Shown: one piece after another, positions 10,786-23,205 of the stretch
How positions within the stretch are numbered: the stretch's first letter is position 1
Layout of the letters: each line of letters starts with the position of its first letter
NCBI GenBank assembly: GCA_000320545.1
Contig: ADNK01002625.1
Location: forward strand, 42,501-77,620
From: Bigelowiella natans CCMP2755
Lineage: Eukaryota > Cercozoa > Chlorarachniophyceae
DNA length: 35,120 nucleotides
Direction of reading: 5' to 3'
The notes under the pieces: model-generated
The model's input: only the letters and a program-made list of their open reading frames with translations
The model's database searches: none
What the model was told of the DNA's origin: nothing
Made by a program: the position numbers and the translations under genes

Positions 10786-13781
10786 ATGGGTGCTAGCGAT
10801 GAGAAGCAGCTTTGGTCATTGCGGAAGACACCAGAGAAGAGTGGCGGTAAAGAGAACAAAGGCCCATTAGAAGCTCTCCAACAATTGCCATGGATCGGAC
10901 TTGTCATAGTAACGAAAATGAAACACTACACATCTGCATGCTACCATTGAGGATGTGGAGTAAAATTTATCGAGACAATGGTAATTGTACAATTTAAATT
11001 TTTAGACTGTTAAAGATGCAGTAAAGCTTACTGGCCCAAACTCTAATCAAAAGAAGTATTACAAATCAATCATACTTTTAGTTTTTGAAATTGTCTGATG
11101 AATTGAAGACACTAAACTTTAAATCTAAAGTACGCTTAAAAAAATAGGTTTTTGCAAACTAGTGAAAAGTGTGTGGATCCTTACTGCATTATTGGTAAAT
11201 GCACAACGGTTACTAACTTGAGTTGATAAAAAATAGTTATGCAAATGAGATTGCTTATTAATATTTGTAACAGACGTAATGTCAATCCGCGATGTTACTT
11301 CTGCGATACTAAAGCAGAGTAAACGTACGAAGTAAGAGCCAAAAACTTGGTTCAGTAATTACGAATTTAATTTAAGTCAATATTTGAATAATAGGACTTT
11401 GAAAAAGACTTTAAATCCAGTAAGTCCCGAATTGTGTTCGATATGTAGTGTAGCTGTGTAACATCGTTTGTGTTTCATTCCATCAACTCTACAAACTTTA
11501 TACTTTAAAGGGAATGAACTAATACCTTCAATTTTGTAACGATAATAAAATTAATGCAGGTATGGGATGAATCGTTTACTTTTAGAGGTGCATCATTTTC
11601 TTATGCATGTTGAATATTGTTAAAGAAAATTTCATTTAGCCTACCTAAATGGAAAAACTACCATAAAGTTCAAAGTAAGAAACGCCAGAGTGAATTGTGA
11701 TCAACCGTTTAAGGGCAAGGTATAATATAAGAGAATTGATATGTCGAAGAAAATCAAATAACCTCGCGTGGTTGGTAGGCCAGGATCGATCTTGTAATAT
11801 CATCGCATATGAGGCAAAGGCAATATTGGTTACCACTGGAGCAAACTGACTCAGGATTATTACATGTTGAGGTTCGTGAATCAAAATATAATATTTTATA
11901 TCCCAATCATCTCTTTATATTCTCGATATATTTTAATTGGTAGTCTGCTCATTATTTTCTCCTTTTATTTTCATAAGTGGACATGAATACAAAAGCATAT
12001 TCATTATATATCTCTTAGAGAAATGCTAACTCAGGTGTCTACTCGAGAAATAACAGGGTTGCAAAGATGGCACAAAGCTCTCCATCAGATTATTTTGAGC
12101 AAATCTTCGGCAGATGAAACAAGGGCTATGTTGGGAGAGGAGGAAAGCCTAAGCAGCATTGGAGCCGATAGTGAGAATCTGAAAAAGAATACGAATCCAC
12201 GACTAGCATTGCTTACATCAGGAGCTTCTGTGCACCGTTCAGCCAATGAATCTGCACGGTCTATGTCCCATTCTATATTGGACAACGAAATGAAAAAGGT
12301 GTTGCGGACGAGGACGAGGAGCGCATCTGTTGGAACCCGAAGGGAGGAAAATGGTTCTGAAGAACAGGGTGATGAAAGCACACATGATAGCAACTTAGTT
12401 GAAGCTGATCCAAGCACCATCTCCGTTCGCAGTAAAACAGGTTCCAAGAAATTTGTTGCAAAATTAGTTAACATGAATTCAGTACCCACACCACCTTCGA
12501 AGAATCACAGTATAAATATACGAACTCTGACCGAAGGTATGGTTTCAATTAGATTTTATACAGCGCATAATTCTTCTTATTATAGATGACATTCTTATTT
12601 TAGGTACCGATAGTCAATCTCCTAACCAAGTCTTGTCGTCCCCTGACAAAGCTACATCACTTCCTGAGGGAAATCTACCATCACCTGCTGAGCGTAACGA
12701 TATTGTTGTAATATTAAATGAAATTATATACTTAAAAGTTGATTCTCATTCAAATACATTGTAGGATGGTATCAGTGGAGAAACTGAAATTCAAACCAAA
12801 GAAAAGAAAGAAGAAAATGACAATAGTACGGCCAAAATAAATGACCCGAGGAAGAACAATGTGAGAGAAATTGAGAAGAACTCTTTGGAGAAAAGGGAAA
12901 AGGGAATTAAATCATTCGAAGAGCGATTGAATGGAACATTCGATCTAAGACAAGGTATTAGAAGACTTTGACTATATATTTGTATCTCTGTGCTTTTTGC
13001 AACGTTAAGCATTTACATTATGTTTTCTATGTGTACATGATCTGAATATAAAATTTACTTTAATCAGATGAATCAAAATTAAGAAAACGAATCATCTCTG
13101 GGCGAAATCTATTAAAGAGACCTAAGAAAAGTCGGATAATAGCTGAAATGAAAGATATGGTTAGCCTACATGTTCGAATGGTGGCAGCCGAAATACGGCA
13201 TAAGGTTTTGAAATCGAAATATATTCTGACTATTTAAGTTATTTTATATTTAAATACAGGTTGAAATATATAGAGCAGAAATAAGAAAAGAACTTGAGTG
13301 GGCTCGTGATGAGATAGAAACTTCTAGTAAGGTATTATGTAGCCTCTATAAATTTAGACAAGAATATGTTATTCTAACTATGCATATCCAGGGTGCTGAA
13401 ACGCAGGTAAAAGATCTTCGCCGAAGAATTCTTCATGTCCAGGAAACAACAGCTCCCGCTAAAAGCTGGGAAGAAATCATTGAACGACAAACTAACATGA
13501 TGAACACTTTAAAAAAGATGAAAATACGGATGGAGGCGATGGAATCAAAGTATTTACATATTTAGCTAACGTAATCTATTATATTGTTCTAATATTGATC
13601 TTCGAATGTGTTAAGGTTGGAAGCTATGAATGCAAGATCTTCTGTACTTCCAGAAATGCAAAATCGCATCGAAACTTCATTTGGACCGACATTAAGTATG
13701 CTGTTAAATTATTTCTTTGAAGGCTTAATGGTAATTGCTGGTGCAATGATGCAATTAATGAACCTAGCTTTGGGTCAATGA
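10786..13781 (+). CDS. C2-domain, coiled-coil, tail-anchored protein, 15 exons, about 602 aa
   Basis: Exons: 10786-10908, 11082-11129, 11170-11194, 11274-11331, 11395-11419, 11560-11587, 11640-11719, 11779-11871, 12035-12536, 12604-12707, 12765-12954, 13068-13204, 13260-13331, 13392-13549, 13616-13781. They total 1809 nt in one frame with stop TGA. Residues 36-170 read as a C2 domain: PWIGLVIFLKLS strand, CVDPYCII (58-65) with the usual DPYC motif, TLNPVWDESFTF (90-101), PFKGKARIDL, YWLPL and GLLHVEV. A Ser/Glu-rich disordered region, basic patches and charged helices predicted as coiled coil follow. The last exon ends in a hydrophobic helix (LLNYFFEGLMVIAGAMMQLMNLALGQ region, about 577-602) with almost nothing after it, as in tail-anchored proteins. 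C2 domains bind phospholipids, often with Ca2+; here the later Asp cluster is poorly kept, so Ca2+ binding is doubtful. Role inferred: membrane tether or trafficking factor. Confidence 0.75.
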
Positions 13782-14565
13782 AGCATCTACTTGTCTAAGG
13801 CTAGAGCTAGAGAGGGGTAACAATGACAATGTACTCAAGAATTTTGCTAGTTTGTAATAAAGAAAGCTAGAAAGCCACCTTGAAACATCTAGAGGTACCA
13901 TCGCTGCCCGCGCGCTAAGTGGAATGAGTGGAAGAGCTACGATCTAGCGATGTTGCAGCAACCATGTTTCCATTTTCAAGATCATGGCAGTTCTCTGTTC
14001 TGCAAGATGTGATCTAGATGATCAGAGGACACAGGACAACACATGCTAGCATGTGCCAAATGAGACATGTTGAGCATGTTGACAAAAACAAGATGCGAAT
14101 TGCGCAAATTTGACGCGTAAATCTAGCTAGCTGGCACTGAGAAAATGCATTTTGTGTTTTCGAGCTCGCTCGTGTTTTTGGAATTAGGTCTAGATCAGTC
14201 GCTGCAATGAGCAAATGTTGTGCATTGTTTCGTCAGGTGGAGTTGGTTGTTTCCTTCTTTCTCCTCCACATGGAACTCACACTGGGGAGTTTGTTGATTT
14301 TTCCCATGATGCTGCCCTGTTTGCTTGAATTTCCATTTTCATCGTTCTTTTTTGAGGTGATAACTAAAATTGTCTGCAAAATGGATGAACAGCATGAGTT
14401 ATTTCTCACATGGAGGCATGCAGGTAGCAATGATGCTACGAGCTGATAGCAATTCTGTGGGGTGATGATGGTTTCCAATGCACCTTTGCCTCTTCGTAGA
14501 CTTTGATGACCTTAGACAACAGTGCACAAGCTTCAACTTTGACCGACATCGGGTTAAAAAAAATT
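13782..14565. repeat. CTAG/TGCA palindrome-rich island 3
   Basis: It begins at the stop codon of the C2 gene and runs to about 14560, with many CTAGAG, GCTAGC and GATCTAG words. The overlapping frames at 14207-14446 and 14233-14478 are open on opposite strands and look accidental. Confidence 0.5.
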
Positions 14566-14567
14566 AA

Positions 14568-14738
14568 GGGGCTGGTATACTTTGTTATACAACTCCTACC
14601 GATCCATCAACACCCATCAGAGTTAATCCAAGAGCTTTTGAGGAAGATGAGGTGACATTGAGATCTCTATCAGGCTTTGAGTCTGTTCCAAGTATGGAAA
14701 AGAAGTTAATTGCTCAAGTTATTAGAAAGGAGATGTGA
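14568..14738 (+). pseudogene. Orphan protein-like fragment, 56 codons, unknown
   Basis: Directly after island 3 an open frame with ordinary amino-acid make-up (PTDPSTPIRVNP, FEEDEVTLRSLSG, KKLIAQVIRKEM) runs between an in-frame TAA and TGA. It has no ATG at its start and no good acceptor. It may be a relic of a mobile element or displaced gene, or one exon of an unseen gene. No family is recognised. Confidence 0.25.
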
Positions 14739-15072
14739 CTCTAACCATGTAGACTCTTGCCAAAGGAAATCATGATACGAAACACTGAAGCCATTTGATG
14801 CACAACAGCCTTGAAGTGGATATATGGTCAATGAATTTCCCCAAACTTAGCAAAAATATCAGTTTTAATCCGAATGGCCATGGTGTTCTGGTGCTTCTTT
14901 TCTTTTACTTTCTCCGCCACCTGTTGTAGCATGCATGAACTACATATATAGTAATCCACTTACTGCATCTTACAATCGCAGGGTGTTCGTCGGTTGGCTT
15001 CAGAATTTGTTTCAAGGAATATTTTCTGTACATTGAGCAATCAGGTTTAGGAATTCTTCAGCGTGCTATCTA

Positions 15073-15339
15073 TTAACATCGCGAGTAACACTTTTCGAAG
15101 TTCTGGAGATCTGATGCAGTTATAGTCATCGAAGCACCACGCGAAGTTGTCGCAGAAGCGCCGAGAATTTGTTTGGTTTCTAAATGATTAATTCAGTCAT
15201 AAATGTTTAATTAAGTCACAAACTATTTTAGAAATAAATTAATAGTGCACGATGCATGGTGGTCTTAACCTTCAAAGGTAACTGAAAACTCCGACTCGAT
15301 ACCGAGAGCTATGAAACAGTCCCGAATCAAATAAAGAGT
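15073..15339 (-). CDS. Two terminal exons of an unknown minus-strand gene
   Basis: Exon A is 15339-15270 and exon B is 15179-15073, joined GTTAAG...ATTTAG in phase, 58 codons plus stop TAA. The peptide is helix-like (TLYLIRDCFIALGIESE, then FSVTFEETKQILG) and ends CYSRC. The phase at 15339 calls for an upstream exon ending in phase 0, which I could not find before the foldback repeat at 15515-15570. The gene may be cut, or its 5' part may be remote. A second frame through 15047-15180 is also open, so frame choice is moderate. Confidence 0.4.
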
Positions 15340-16123
15340 CTACGGGGAAAAAATTAAGTCCACAAAGATTTCACAATCAGATTACCCACGTCTAAATTTA
15401 GGATCTAACATGCTAACATGCAACCTGAGTTTGAAACGATGTCCTTTTATCGGCTTGATTTCCCAGAGCATCAGCCATTTTTGTTCTACTGTCGATTTTA
15501 AGCTGTGGAAAACAAACAGCACTAAGCGAAAAACAGTAGTTCCAGCTACCGTTTTTCGCTTAGTGCTGTTTAATTTCCCATGTGTAGCTCCGTTTTTTAT
15601 CTTATTGTGCATAAAAGGAGTTGTCGTGTGGTGTCGAACCATTGCAAATAAATCCCTTCAGTGTTTCTCCAACTCAGTGCCAGTGCACTATTGTCGCATG
15701 ATGTCGAAGTAGTGCAAATGATGCAACTGTAGTGTGCTTCAAGAAGCTAGTTGCATCTGCAACTACGTGTAGATTAGCGTGGAAATACTAGAAATATTAT
15801 TCGAAAAAGGGCTGTCGCTATCCTAAAATCGGCTGGATATATACGAATGAGCGAGCGTTGCAATTGCAGAAACGGCTTGCAAACGGCTGTGTTGAAGTGA
15901 GAAAGCAGGTTTTCCCCGATTTTGGACACAGAATACAAAGTCGCACTAGCATTTTCCAGACCAATTATATGGCATAGAATAAAGATTGATTTTTTTCGTG
16001 TCAGTATTTCTCCTTGTTGTTGATTCTTCATTCGTGAAAATCGTACCACGCCCTAGCCGTCTAAATGTGAGCTTCCTTATTTACACACTTAGAATATTTT
16101 TATCATAACTTTGTAGATTGATA
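15340..16123. other. Intergenic stretch with inverted and direct repeats
   Basis: This is the common upstream space of a minus-strand gene (ending 15073) and the plus-strand fusion gene (start 16124). It contains the foldback at 15515-15570 and two similar copies of a 32-base segment (about 15619-15650 and 15689-15720, both reading TTGTCG..TG.TGTCGAA...TGCAAAT). No gene is supported. Confidence 0.45.
15515..15570. repeat. Perfect 20-base inverted repeat (foldback)
   Basis: Arm AACAGCACTAAGCGAAAAAC at 15515-15534 is the exact reverse complement of 15551-15570. The 16-base spacer pairs further (GTAG with CTAC), leaving a loop of about 6 bases (TTCCAG), and outer flanks also pair imperfectly. 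It could be a foldback/MITE-like relic or a small-RNA hairpin precursor. Confidence 0.9.
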
Positions 16124-19100
16124 ATGACTGGAATTAGTGATATTTCCCGCAACGCGAAGGAACTTGGACGAAGAATGGTTCCAAAGTTTATCTTAAAGCT
16201 TCTTCAAAAAGTATTTCCATTTATTCAGAAATTGCCAACGGAAATTGTCGACATTCTTCCCGGGCCAAGCCTTTCGGCTCGTCCAAGATCTAAGAGAAAC
16301 ATAGAAATACCAGATAAAAAAAAGTCAAGCAAAATCATCTCTGGGGAATTTTGCTGCCAATTCGAGGGAGTGACGATCAAAATGAGGCAACTCTTTGTTG
16401 GAAACGGCTTCAGAATTTTGCAGACACTTTGAGGGCTACTACAAGTAAACTCGACCGCTCATGTATTCGAATGTTCATTGGTATCGACAAAGATGACATT
16501 GTGTATACACCAAAAAAGTCTAGATCAAGAATTGAGTCCATTTTTAACACTTTGGGTGTGACGACATACTTTCATTACTTTGAGCCCATTTATTCTGGTA
16601 AGATATGCTGGATTTGGAATGAGCTAGCATGCAAAGCGGTAGAACAGGCTAGCGTGGAGTTTATTATTCTTCTGGGTGACGATGTTGAACTATGCACAAA
16701 TGGTTGGAAGAATGAGATTGAGTCAACCTTTTTATCAGTATCACAAACAACCGGACTCCCATTTGGCATTGCATGTGTTGCCTTTCGTGATGAAAATTAT
16801 GCAGCCTTTCCAACGTTTCCAGTCTTACATTGTACTCATTTACATGTATTTGGTGAGCTATTTCCTTCTGAGTTTATTAATCAACATGGAGATCCATATG
16901 TCTTCGAAATCTACAGAAGATGGGGCGCATCCATGTTTGCAAAAACGTCGAAGCTTCGTAACACAATTGGTGGTGCTGACGCTTCACGCTACAGAAAAAT
17001 ATCATCGTTCTGCTGGCGTGATACTATTTTGTCGAAAGCTATTCAAAAACTCTCGATGTGGCTCGAACACAAAAAGGTCCAGAAAGCTCAACAGTACCAC
17101 TGCTTGGATGTAGTTGTTCCAAGCTATCGCTGTGATATCAACCTTCTTCAGAACTTTGCAAATTTGCGAGTCTCTATCCAACCAGCGTCCATCACAATAG
17201 TGATCGTAGTTGACAATCCAGATCTTTCACCAGAACATCTTGCTATTATTCAATCGCTTCAGTCACATGATCCTAACCACATCGTGCGAATTCATAAAAA
17301 TGAAGTAAACCTTGGTGCTAGCGAATCAAGGAATACAGGATTATCGCAATCATTTGGAGACTATGCCATCCTTCTTGATGATGATGTTATTCCAGAGATT
17401 TCACTGCTTGACGCGTATCTTGGAGCAATAATTAGAAATCCAAAAGCAAAGATCCTCGTTGGGCACACAAAACTTCCGTCACCTCAGACTTTGCTACAGA
17501 AGGGATTTATAGCATCTGAAATGTCATTTTTCTACGACGTTTGTATGCGTATGCCTAATCCAAGCTGGGGAGTAACAGCGAACATTTGTGTTAAATCACG
17601 CACACAGAATAAAGTTTGGTTTTCCGCTTGTTTTCCAAAGACAGGCGGGGGCGAAGACGTAGACTTCTGCTTGAGGTTGAAGAGGAAAGAAGCTTGGCAT
17701 GAACGGAATTCATGTATAATCGCTGTTCCTGGAGCAAAGGTGCTGCATCTTTTTTGGAACAACATCACAAAACAAGTCAGTGGTTGGGCATCAGGAGATA
17801 CTCTTCTGTTAGAAGTGCATCCAGAGTTGGCATTCTTTGCATTTCCAAATTGGGTCGAGTGGATGTTCGTGCAAACAGTTCTTTATTTATTGCTTTTGAT
17901 GGTCCATAGCCTACCTCTTTGGTTACTCTTACAATCTGTTCTAGCTGTTTGCATTGCAGAACTCATTCTTTCTGTGATTATTGTGTACCAGAGAACAAAA
18001 TTTACAGAAAGTATTTGTAATAGATTACTTCAATCAGTTATTGGTACTTGGTTCCTCATGGTTCAGGATGTCACCAGACTATGTGTAAAACTAAAACGAC
18101 TTCAGATTTACCTTATAGGTGTCCAGTTTGATTGGCTAGATAACCAACGAGGGCATGTTGAAACAGTGAGGATCTCAAACTTCATAAAGAACATGTTTGT
18201 TTTATCAATCATGATTTCTTTATTTTACCCTTCAAATTTGGTGAAGCTGATATCTTCGATAATCAGTATACTATTGTTGTATTTCTGGTGCACCTCTCAG
18301 CATGCGAGTGTTGTTAGCGATATACCTCTACCCTTCGAAGGGATTCTTCAGAAAATACCTGATGTTCAGCCTTTTGTCATTCTTACATGGCAAAGAACAG
18401 GTTCAAACCTTTTGTGTGGGATTTTGCATAATCACCAAGACATTACGATGCATTCGGAGGTGTTCCACGCACGAAAGATACACACATTCCATGAGAATAA
18501 ATGGAGCGACTCTAAAGACTGGAATTGGACTTCAAAGTCTCGAGATGAGGAGCCTGAGACCTTTCTGAAAGATTTGCTTTTAAGGACGCCATCTCTGTTA
18601 AAACGTCATAACAATAGCTACGACAATGACCACAAGAAGAATAGCATTATGACATGCTCGAGATCGCAAGCAGTTGGATTTAAATTATTCCCAGAACATA
18701 TTCGTCGCATGGGTGAAACAGGAGATCATGTTTTTCGTAAGATGATGGCAGATCCATATATCAAAAAGATCATTCTTATGAGGAAAAATGCACTTGAGGT
18801 CTTTGTATCTATGAAACGCGCAGCACTTACAGGAAAGTATCTAAAAGATAATTATGACCATCTGCAAGTGCATGTAGATCCACCCGAATTACAACTGTTC
18901 TTGAGAGATTATCACAAATGTTTTAAGTGTTACGATGAAATGCTTAAAAACCAAGCGACCTATAAGATTACATACGAGGATCTTGTAAACTACCGAGAAA
19001 GTTCCATGAAAGCTCTGTTGTCATTTCTCAATTTGGATGATGGCCATATCCCTAAGCCAATCGAAGCCACTCGGAAGCAGTCGAGCAAACCGATGCACAC

Positions 19101-19173
19101 TGCAATAAAGAACTACAGCGAACTCAAATTGTGTTTCAAACATTCAAAATTTGCTTCAATGTTTAATCACTGA
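16124..19173 (+). CDS. Glycosyltransferase - membrane - sulfotransferase fusion, about 1001 aa
   Basis: Exon 1 is 16124-16369. A 44-base intron (GTGACG...CTTCAG) leads to the single large exon 16414-19173. Residues 102-280 look like a first GT-A-like domain (FIGIDKDD, LLGDDVE). Residues 312-545 are a family-2-like glycosyltransferase: VVVPSYR start, LGASESRNTG, DDD metal site in LLDDDV (402-407), and TGGGEDVDFCLRLKR (about 492-506), the acceptor-side acidic motif. Hydrophobic segments lie at about 566-612 and 671-707. Residues 734-1001 read as a sulfotransferase of the Stf0/NodH kind: TWQRTGSNLLCGIL as the 5'-phosphosulfate loop for PAPS, HSEVFH after it, LMRKNALEVFVSMKRA as the 3'-phosphate motif, and YKITYEDLV. 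Inferred role: adds a sugar and sulfates it on a Golgi or surface glycan. The coding exon is almost intron-free, unlike its neighbours. The 5' join could instead be a frameshift. Confidence 0.85.
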
Positions 19174-19369
19174 GACGCTAGTAAAGGTTCTGGACCGTTT
19201 GTTCACAAAATAGACACAGTAATATTACATATACATATACAGAATGTATTCTGTGTGATAGACACAGTAACCATATTGTTCACCCTAATGCGTCACATTA
19301 CGTTGCCTATATTTCACAATTCCTGAGGAAATTTTTATTGAATACTAGAACTGACAGCAGCAACGAATC

Positions 19370-20065
19370 CATTTAATGCATCCATTCTGACAAATTGAAC
19401 GCGCAGAATCAAGATCTAGCCATAGATGTGTGTGGCCCTCTAGCTAGCAAGCGCTGGTTGAATGCTGCGTAGCCACCATTAGCACCGTGGTCAACAGACT
19501 TATCTTGCCGTAAATCTAGCATGCGCTGCCTTGCTAGTTTCGTCAACATTTTCAGCACAATATCTGGAGCACAAAACACACGAATGAACAACAACGGTAG
19601 GCGAGACTCATTTACTTGAATCATCAAGTTTTCGGTGATTCCGTGCAATCCATGCAGAACAAGTTGTCATCCGAAACGTCATCACACTCCATCATGCTAG
19701 CACGACAGCTTAAGCATTTGGACATTTTTCGACAATCTAGCATTGTCCGACTCCTCCAACTTCACACATGTCGATCTAGATGCATTGCATGGTTGCTTCG
19801 GACATTGTGGTGTTTGCTAGTTCATGCCAGTGCACACAAACATCTATGTACCAACTGAGAGGCACAATTTCCGCAGCATCTTTTCACATGTCCATGCACA
19901 GTGCACGCAGAGCAGCACCATCTAGAGAATTTTTGGATTTATAGATTTATCTCTGTTAGTGCAAACAATCAAGTATAGATGGAATCGACTTTATGTTGGT
20001 CATGACAGCTACACCACACCGTCCTTGCAATCTAGCAATGTGCATTGTGAATGCAAATATGTCAT
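19370..20065. repeat. CTAG/TGCA palindrome-rich island 4
   Basis: From about 19370 the words TCTAGC, GCTAGC, TGCATTGCATG and CATGC recur, up to the last exon of the aminotransferase gene. It fills the gap between convergent gene ends (19173 and 20066). Bases 19174-19370 are AT-rich flank of the fusion gene. Open frames at 19409-19648 and 19616-19858 overlap on opposite strands and are not called. Confidence 0.5.
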
Positions 20066-22491
20066 CTACGTCACGTTACTAGAAGGCGCATCAGCAGGAC
20101 ATGAAGATACTTGTTCCTCCGCACGGGAATTCCAAATATTGTCGTTGTAATAGTGTCCCAGCCGTTTGATTGCAGTTCGGATGCTCGAATCGTCTACTTG
20201 AGCCACACACATACGAAAATATCCAGGAACAATCTCGCCAAACGACTCACCGGGAGCAAGCCAAACGCCAGCATCGTCGCGGAGACTGTGTGTTAGTGAA
20301 CGAGAACAAATGTTACCAGATGGATTGTTTAATGTAGGATCGCTGGCAGAAACCTAATGAACCAAACCCTTCCTCTTCTCCACCAATTTCTAAGCGATCA
20401 CTTCTGCAGTCTCATATACTGACATTGTTCTAAAATGGAAGAGAGCTGCATGGCAATGCATTATGCTTCTAGTCAAAAGGATTGTCTCTTTTTCTTTGCT
20501 CCCAATAGATATTTTATAATTCTCCATGATGAGCTACATCCAATAATAGAGCCCATTCCTATTTTATGAAAACCATTTTTATATCGATGTACCGTAGGAG
20601 TAATTCCCGTTCCGATTCAAGCGAAATAATGCCGTTTTGGTCGCTAATATCGGAAACAAGGGCAAGTCCGCGTATAATTATGGTAACAATTAAGAAGAGT
20701 GTGTAATCTTTGTGTTTTCCCTTCCACCCTTCACTCCTATATACAGCTCTATGAATGCGGATCATACCGCAAAAGTTTCCGCAGATCCAGCCATACAAAC
20801 AGCCCCGCACTAAGCGAATCAACAGAGCAAACACGAAATTAGAAGCACCTTAAAATAGCTTGACGATTAAGCGGAAATAGTCTATAGAAACAACAAGTTA
20901 TTGCGACGTGAGAATAAGCCACCTTGGCTTGTAAAAAGGTATTTTCTCCTTCTCAAGTGCAGTTGCCACCTATATATCATTCATCACAATGTGTGTGCGT
21001 AAGTGTGTGTGTGTGTGAGTGTGTGTGTGTGTGTGTGTGTCAATACTACTGACCCTCAAACTATTACTATTTCGTTTGCTTATTCAAATATCTTCGTATC
21101 GTTTTCAATAACACTTAAATTATAAGCGATCTTGGTTCATATCTAGCGTATAACATAGATGACGAGAAACATCTCGGCGTTTGTTTGTTTTTTATTCGTG
21201 TTAATAACCAATTGATGCCTCTGGGATAGACGATCTTTGTTCTAATAACAACAAGAATACGATTAAGAATTGTGTGTGGAATTAGAAGCACCATACAAGC
21301 TCAGTTGAGACCAAGGCTACTCCTACCTCTTTCACGAAGTATTTGACAAACTCTTGGTCCTCTTTGAGATGTCAATGGCGAGTAGAAAGAAGAACAATGA
21401 TTGACCGAGATAAACAATAATCATTAGAAATATGGAACGATAAGCTATTTCATGAAAACAGCACTAATGCATCTTACTGTTCTATGCATAATTGCGGTAG
21501 CATGTGTGCGATTTCAACATGAACGTCTCCCATCAACAATGGGTGAGTGTGTGTTGGGTACATAGGTAAGAAATGACCAAAGATATGCTGCAGACCCCTC
21601 TGTATAGGATTAGAAACAGCAACGTATACTCCTATGGTAGTCGTAATAAAAATAATGATAATCATCATCATCATCATCATCATATTATTAGTCCTCCCCA
21701 GAATTATATATATTGTGGATCTTAATTAAACAAGCAGTGATCTGCAGCAGTATGCCGATAAAGCTCAAAACAACACAAATCGTGTGTTGCTTCGCTGCTA
21801 CCTAGATTCCTGAATACTGCCTTGATGTCCTCGTTTTTGGTATGCAATACACCTATAAAAGTATATATAACTACGACATTCAGCATATGTGCATATGATA
21901 TATCATATACGCATTAGCAGTATTCCAGGTGATTGGTGCACGTTGAAGGATGCCGTACCCATTCGAAAGCCGCTCGCACCAAAGTCCTATATATATATAT
22001 ATATATATATATATGTAATTGTGTAATTGTGTAATTGTGTGTATGTGTGTTTAAATGTGCGAACATCTCAAAACTGCCAAAACGATAAATCAAACGACGT
22101 TAATGCTGCCTCCACCACCTTTGATGCAGCCCATAGGATATGAGTCCTTGCGCTCATTTGCGGGAAGAACTTGCTCACAATCTCCAAAACGCTCACAAAG
22201 TTCCCTTTCTAAGCACAGTCATCATATCCAGATCACATAACTGCAGATAGGAGGGAAAGACAAGTACATTCCCATTACAAGAAGAAAACAGCAAATTCAG
22301 CGCTACAAAGAACTGGTATGATGTGATGCCTCTACATCGTGCATGGTATGCACCTTGCTATGGACTGAGAGAGCGTACAATTCGTCAGATACTGCGTAAT
22401 TATCATCAACATATATCATCAAAACGATGGCTCACGACATAATACATGAAATGAGGAGTCAGGAGTTTTGTGCTCATATGCGTATGCAGAA

Positions 22492-22530
<39 letters not shown>

Positions 22531-23155
22531 ATTTTGTTTGTATTGGAGAGATGATAACAACCTATGTGAATGTCTGGCTTTTCCGCACACCATGAGAGTA
22601 TATTGATCAACTCACTCTCTGTTTGAAGCCTATGTACGTAGTAGTGTCAAAAACAGTGTAATTGTGTTTTGACTTCCTATTAATGATATACTGCTGAGTG
22701 CGTATGTGTTTAATACAAATTCATATCTCCATATGCACGTGTTACTTGTCTGGCTTAATACTACTACTACTACTTCTACTACTACTACTACTTCTCCTAC
22801 AACCTCCCTAGAGGGTTATCCGGCGAGCAGAGCATTAGGATTTTAGGCTTAACTCCCTTCTCCATGGCATCATCGTAGGCTGATTCTAGCATGTTCTGAT
22901 TTATCACACAAGCAGTAGCAGCAGCAGCAGTAGTGGTATTGGACAACGAGTACAGTTGACATCAAAATCATCACAGTAGATACTCATTATTCAAATGCAA
23001 AGACCCGAACATAAATAAGACGACTGTGGTGTAAATGGATGCATATCATCGTCGTTTCCCTATAAATGAAGGGGGGGTAGGTGTTTTATCTATATTAGCT
23101 TGCTGTATACACTTACACATAATGCAAGCAAATGGATAGGTATAAAGAGAAAGTA

Positions 23156-23205
<50 letters not shown>

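Noticed and set aside
11675-11718. Intron starting at the strong donor GTAAGA after 11674
   Set aside because: Keeping these bases as exon leaves the frame open and supplies the missing part of the C2 domain before ARIDL.
16676-17113. 145-codon frame within the fusion gene
   Set aside because: It is a shadow in another phase of the glycosyltransferase coding sequence, whose motifs fix the true frame.
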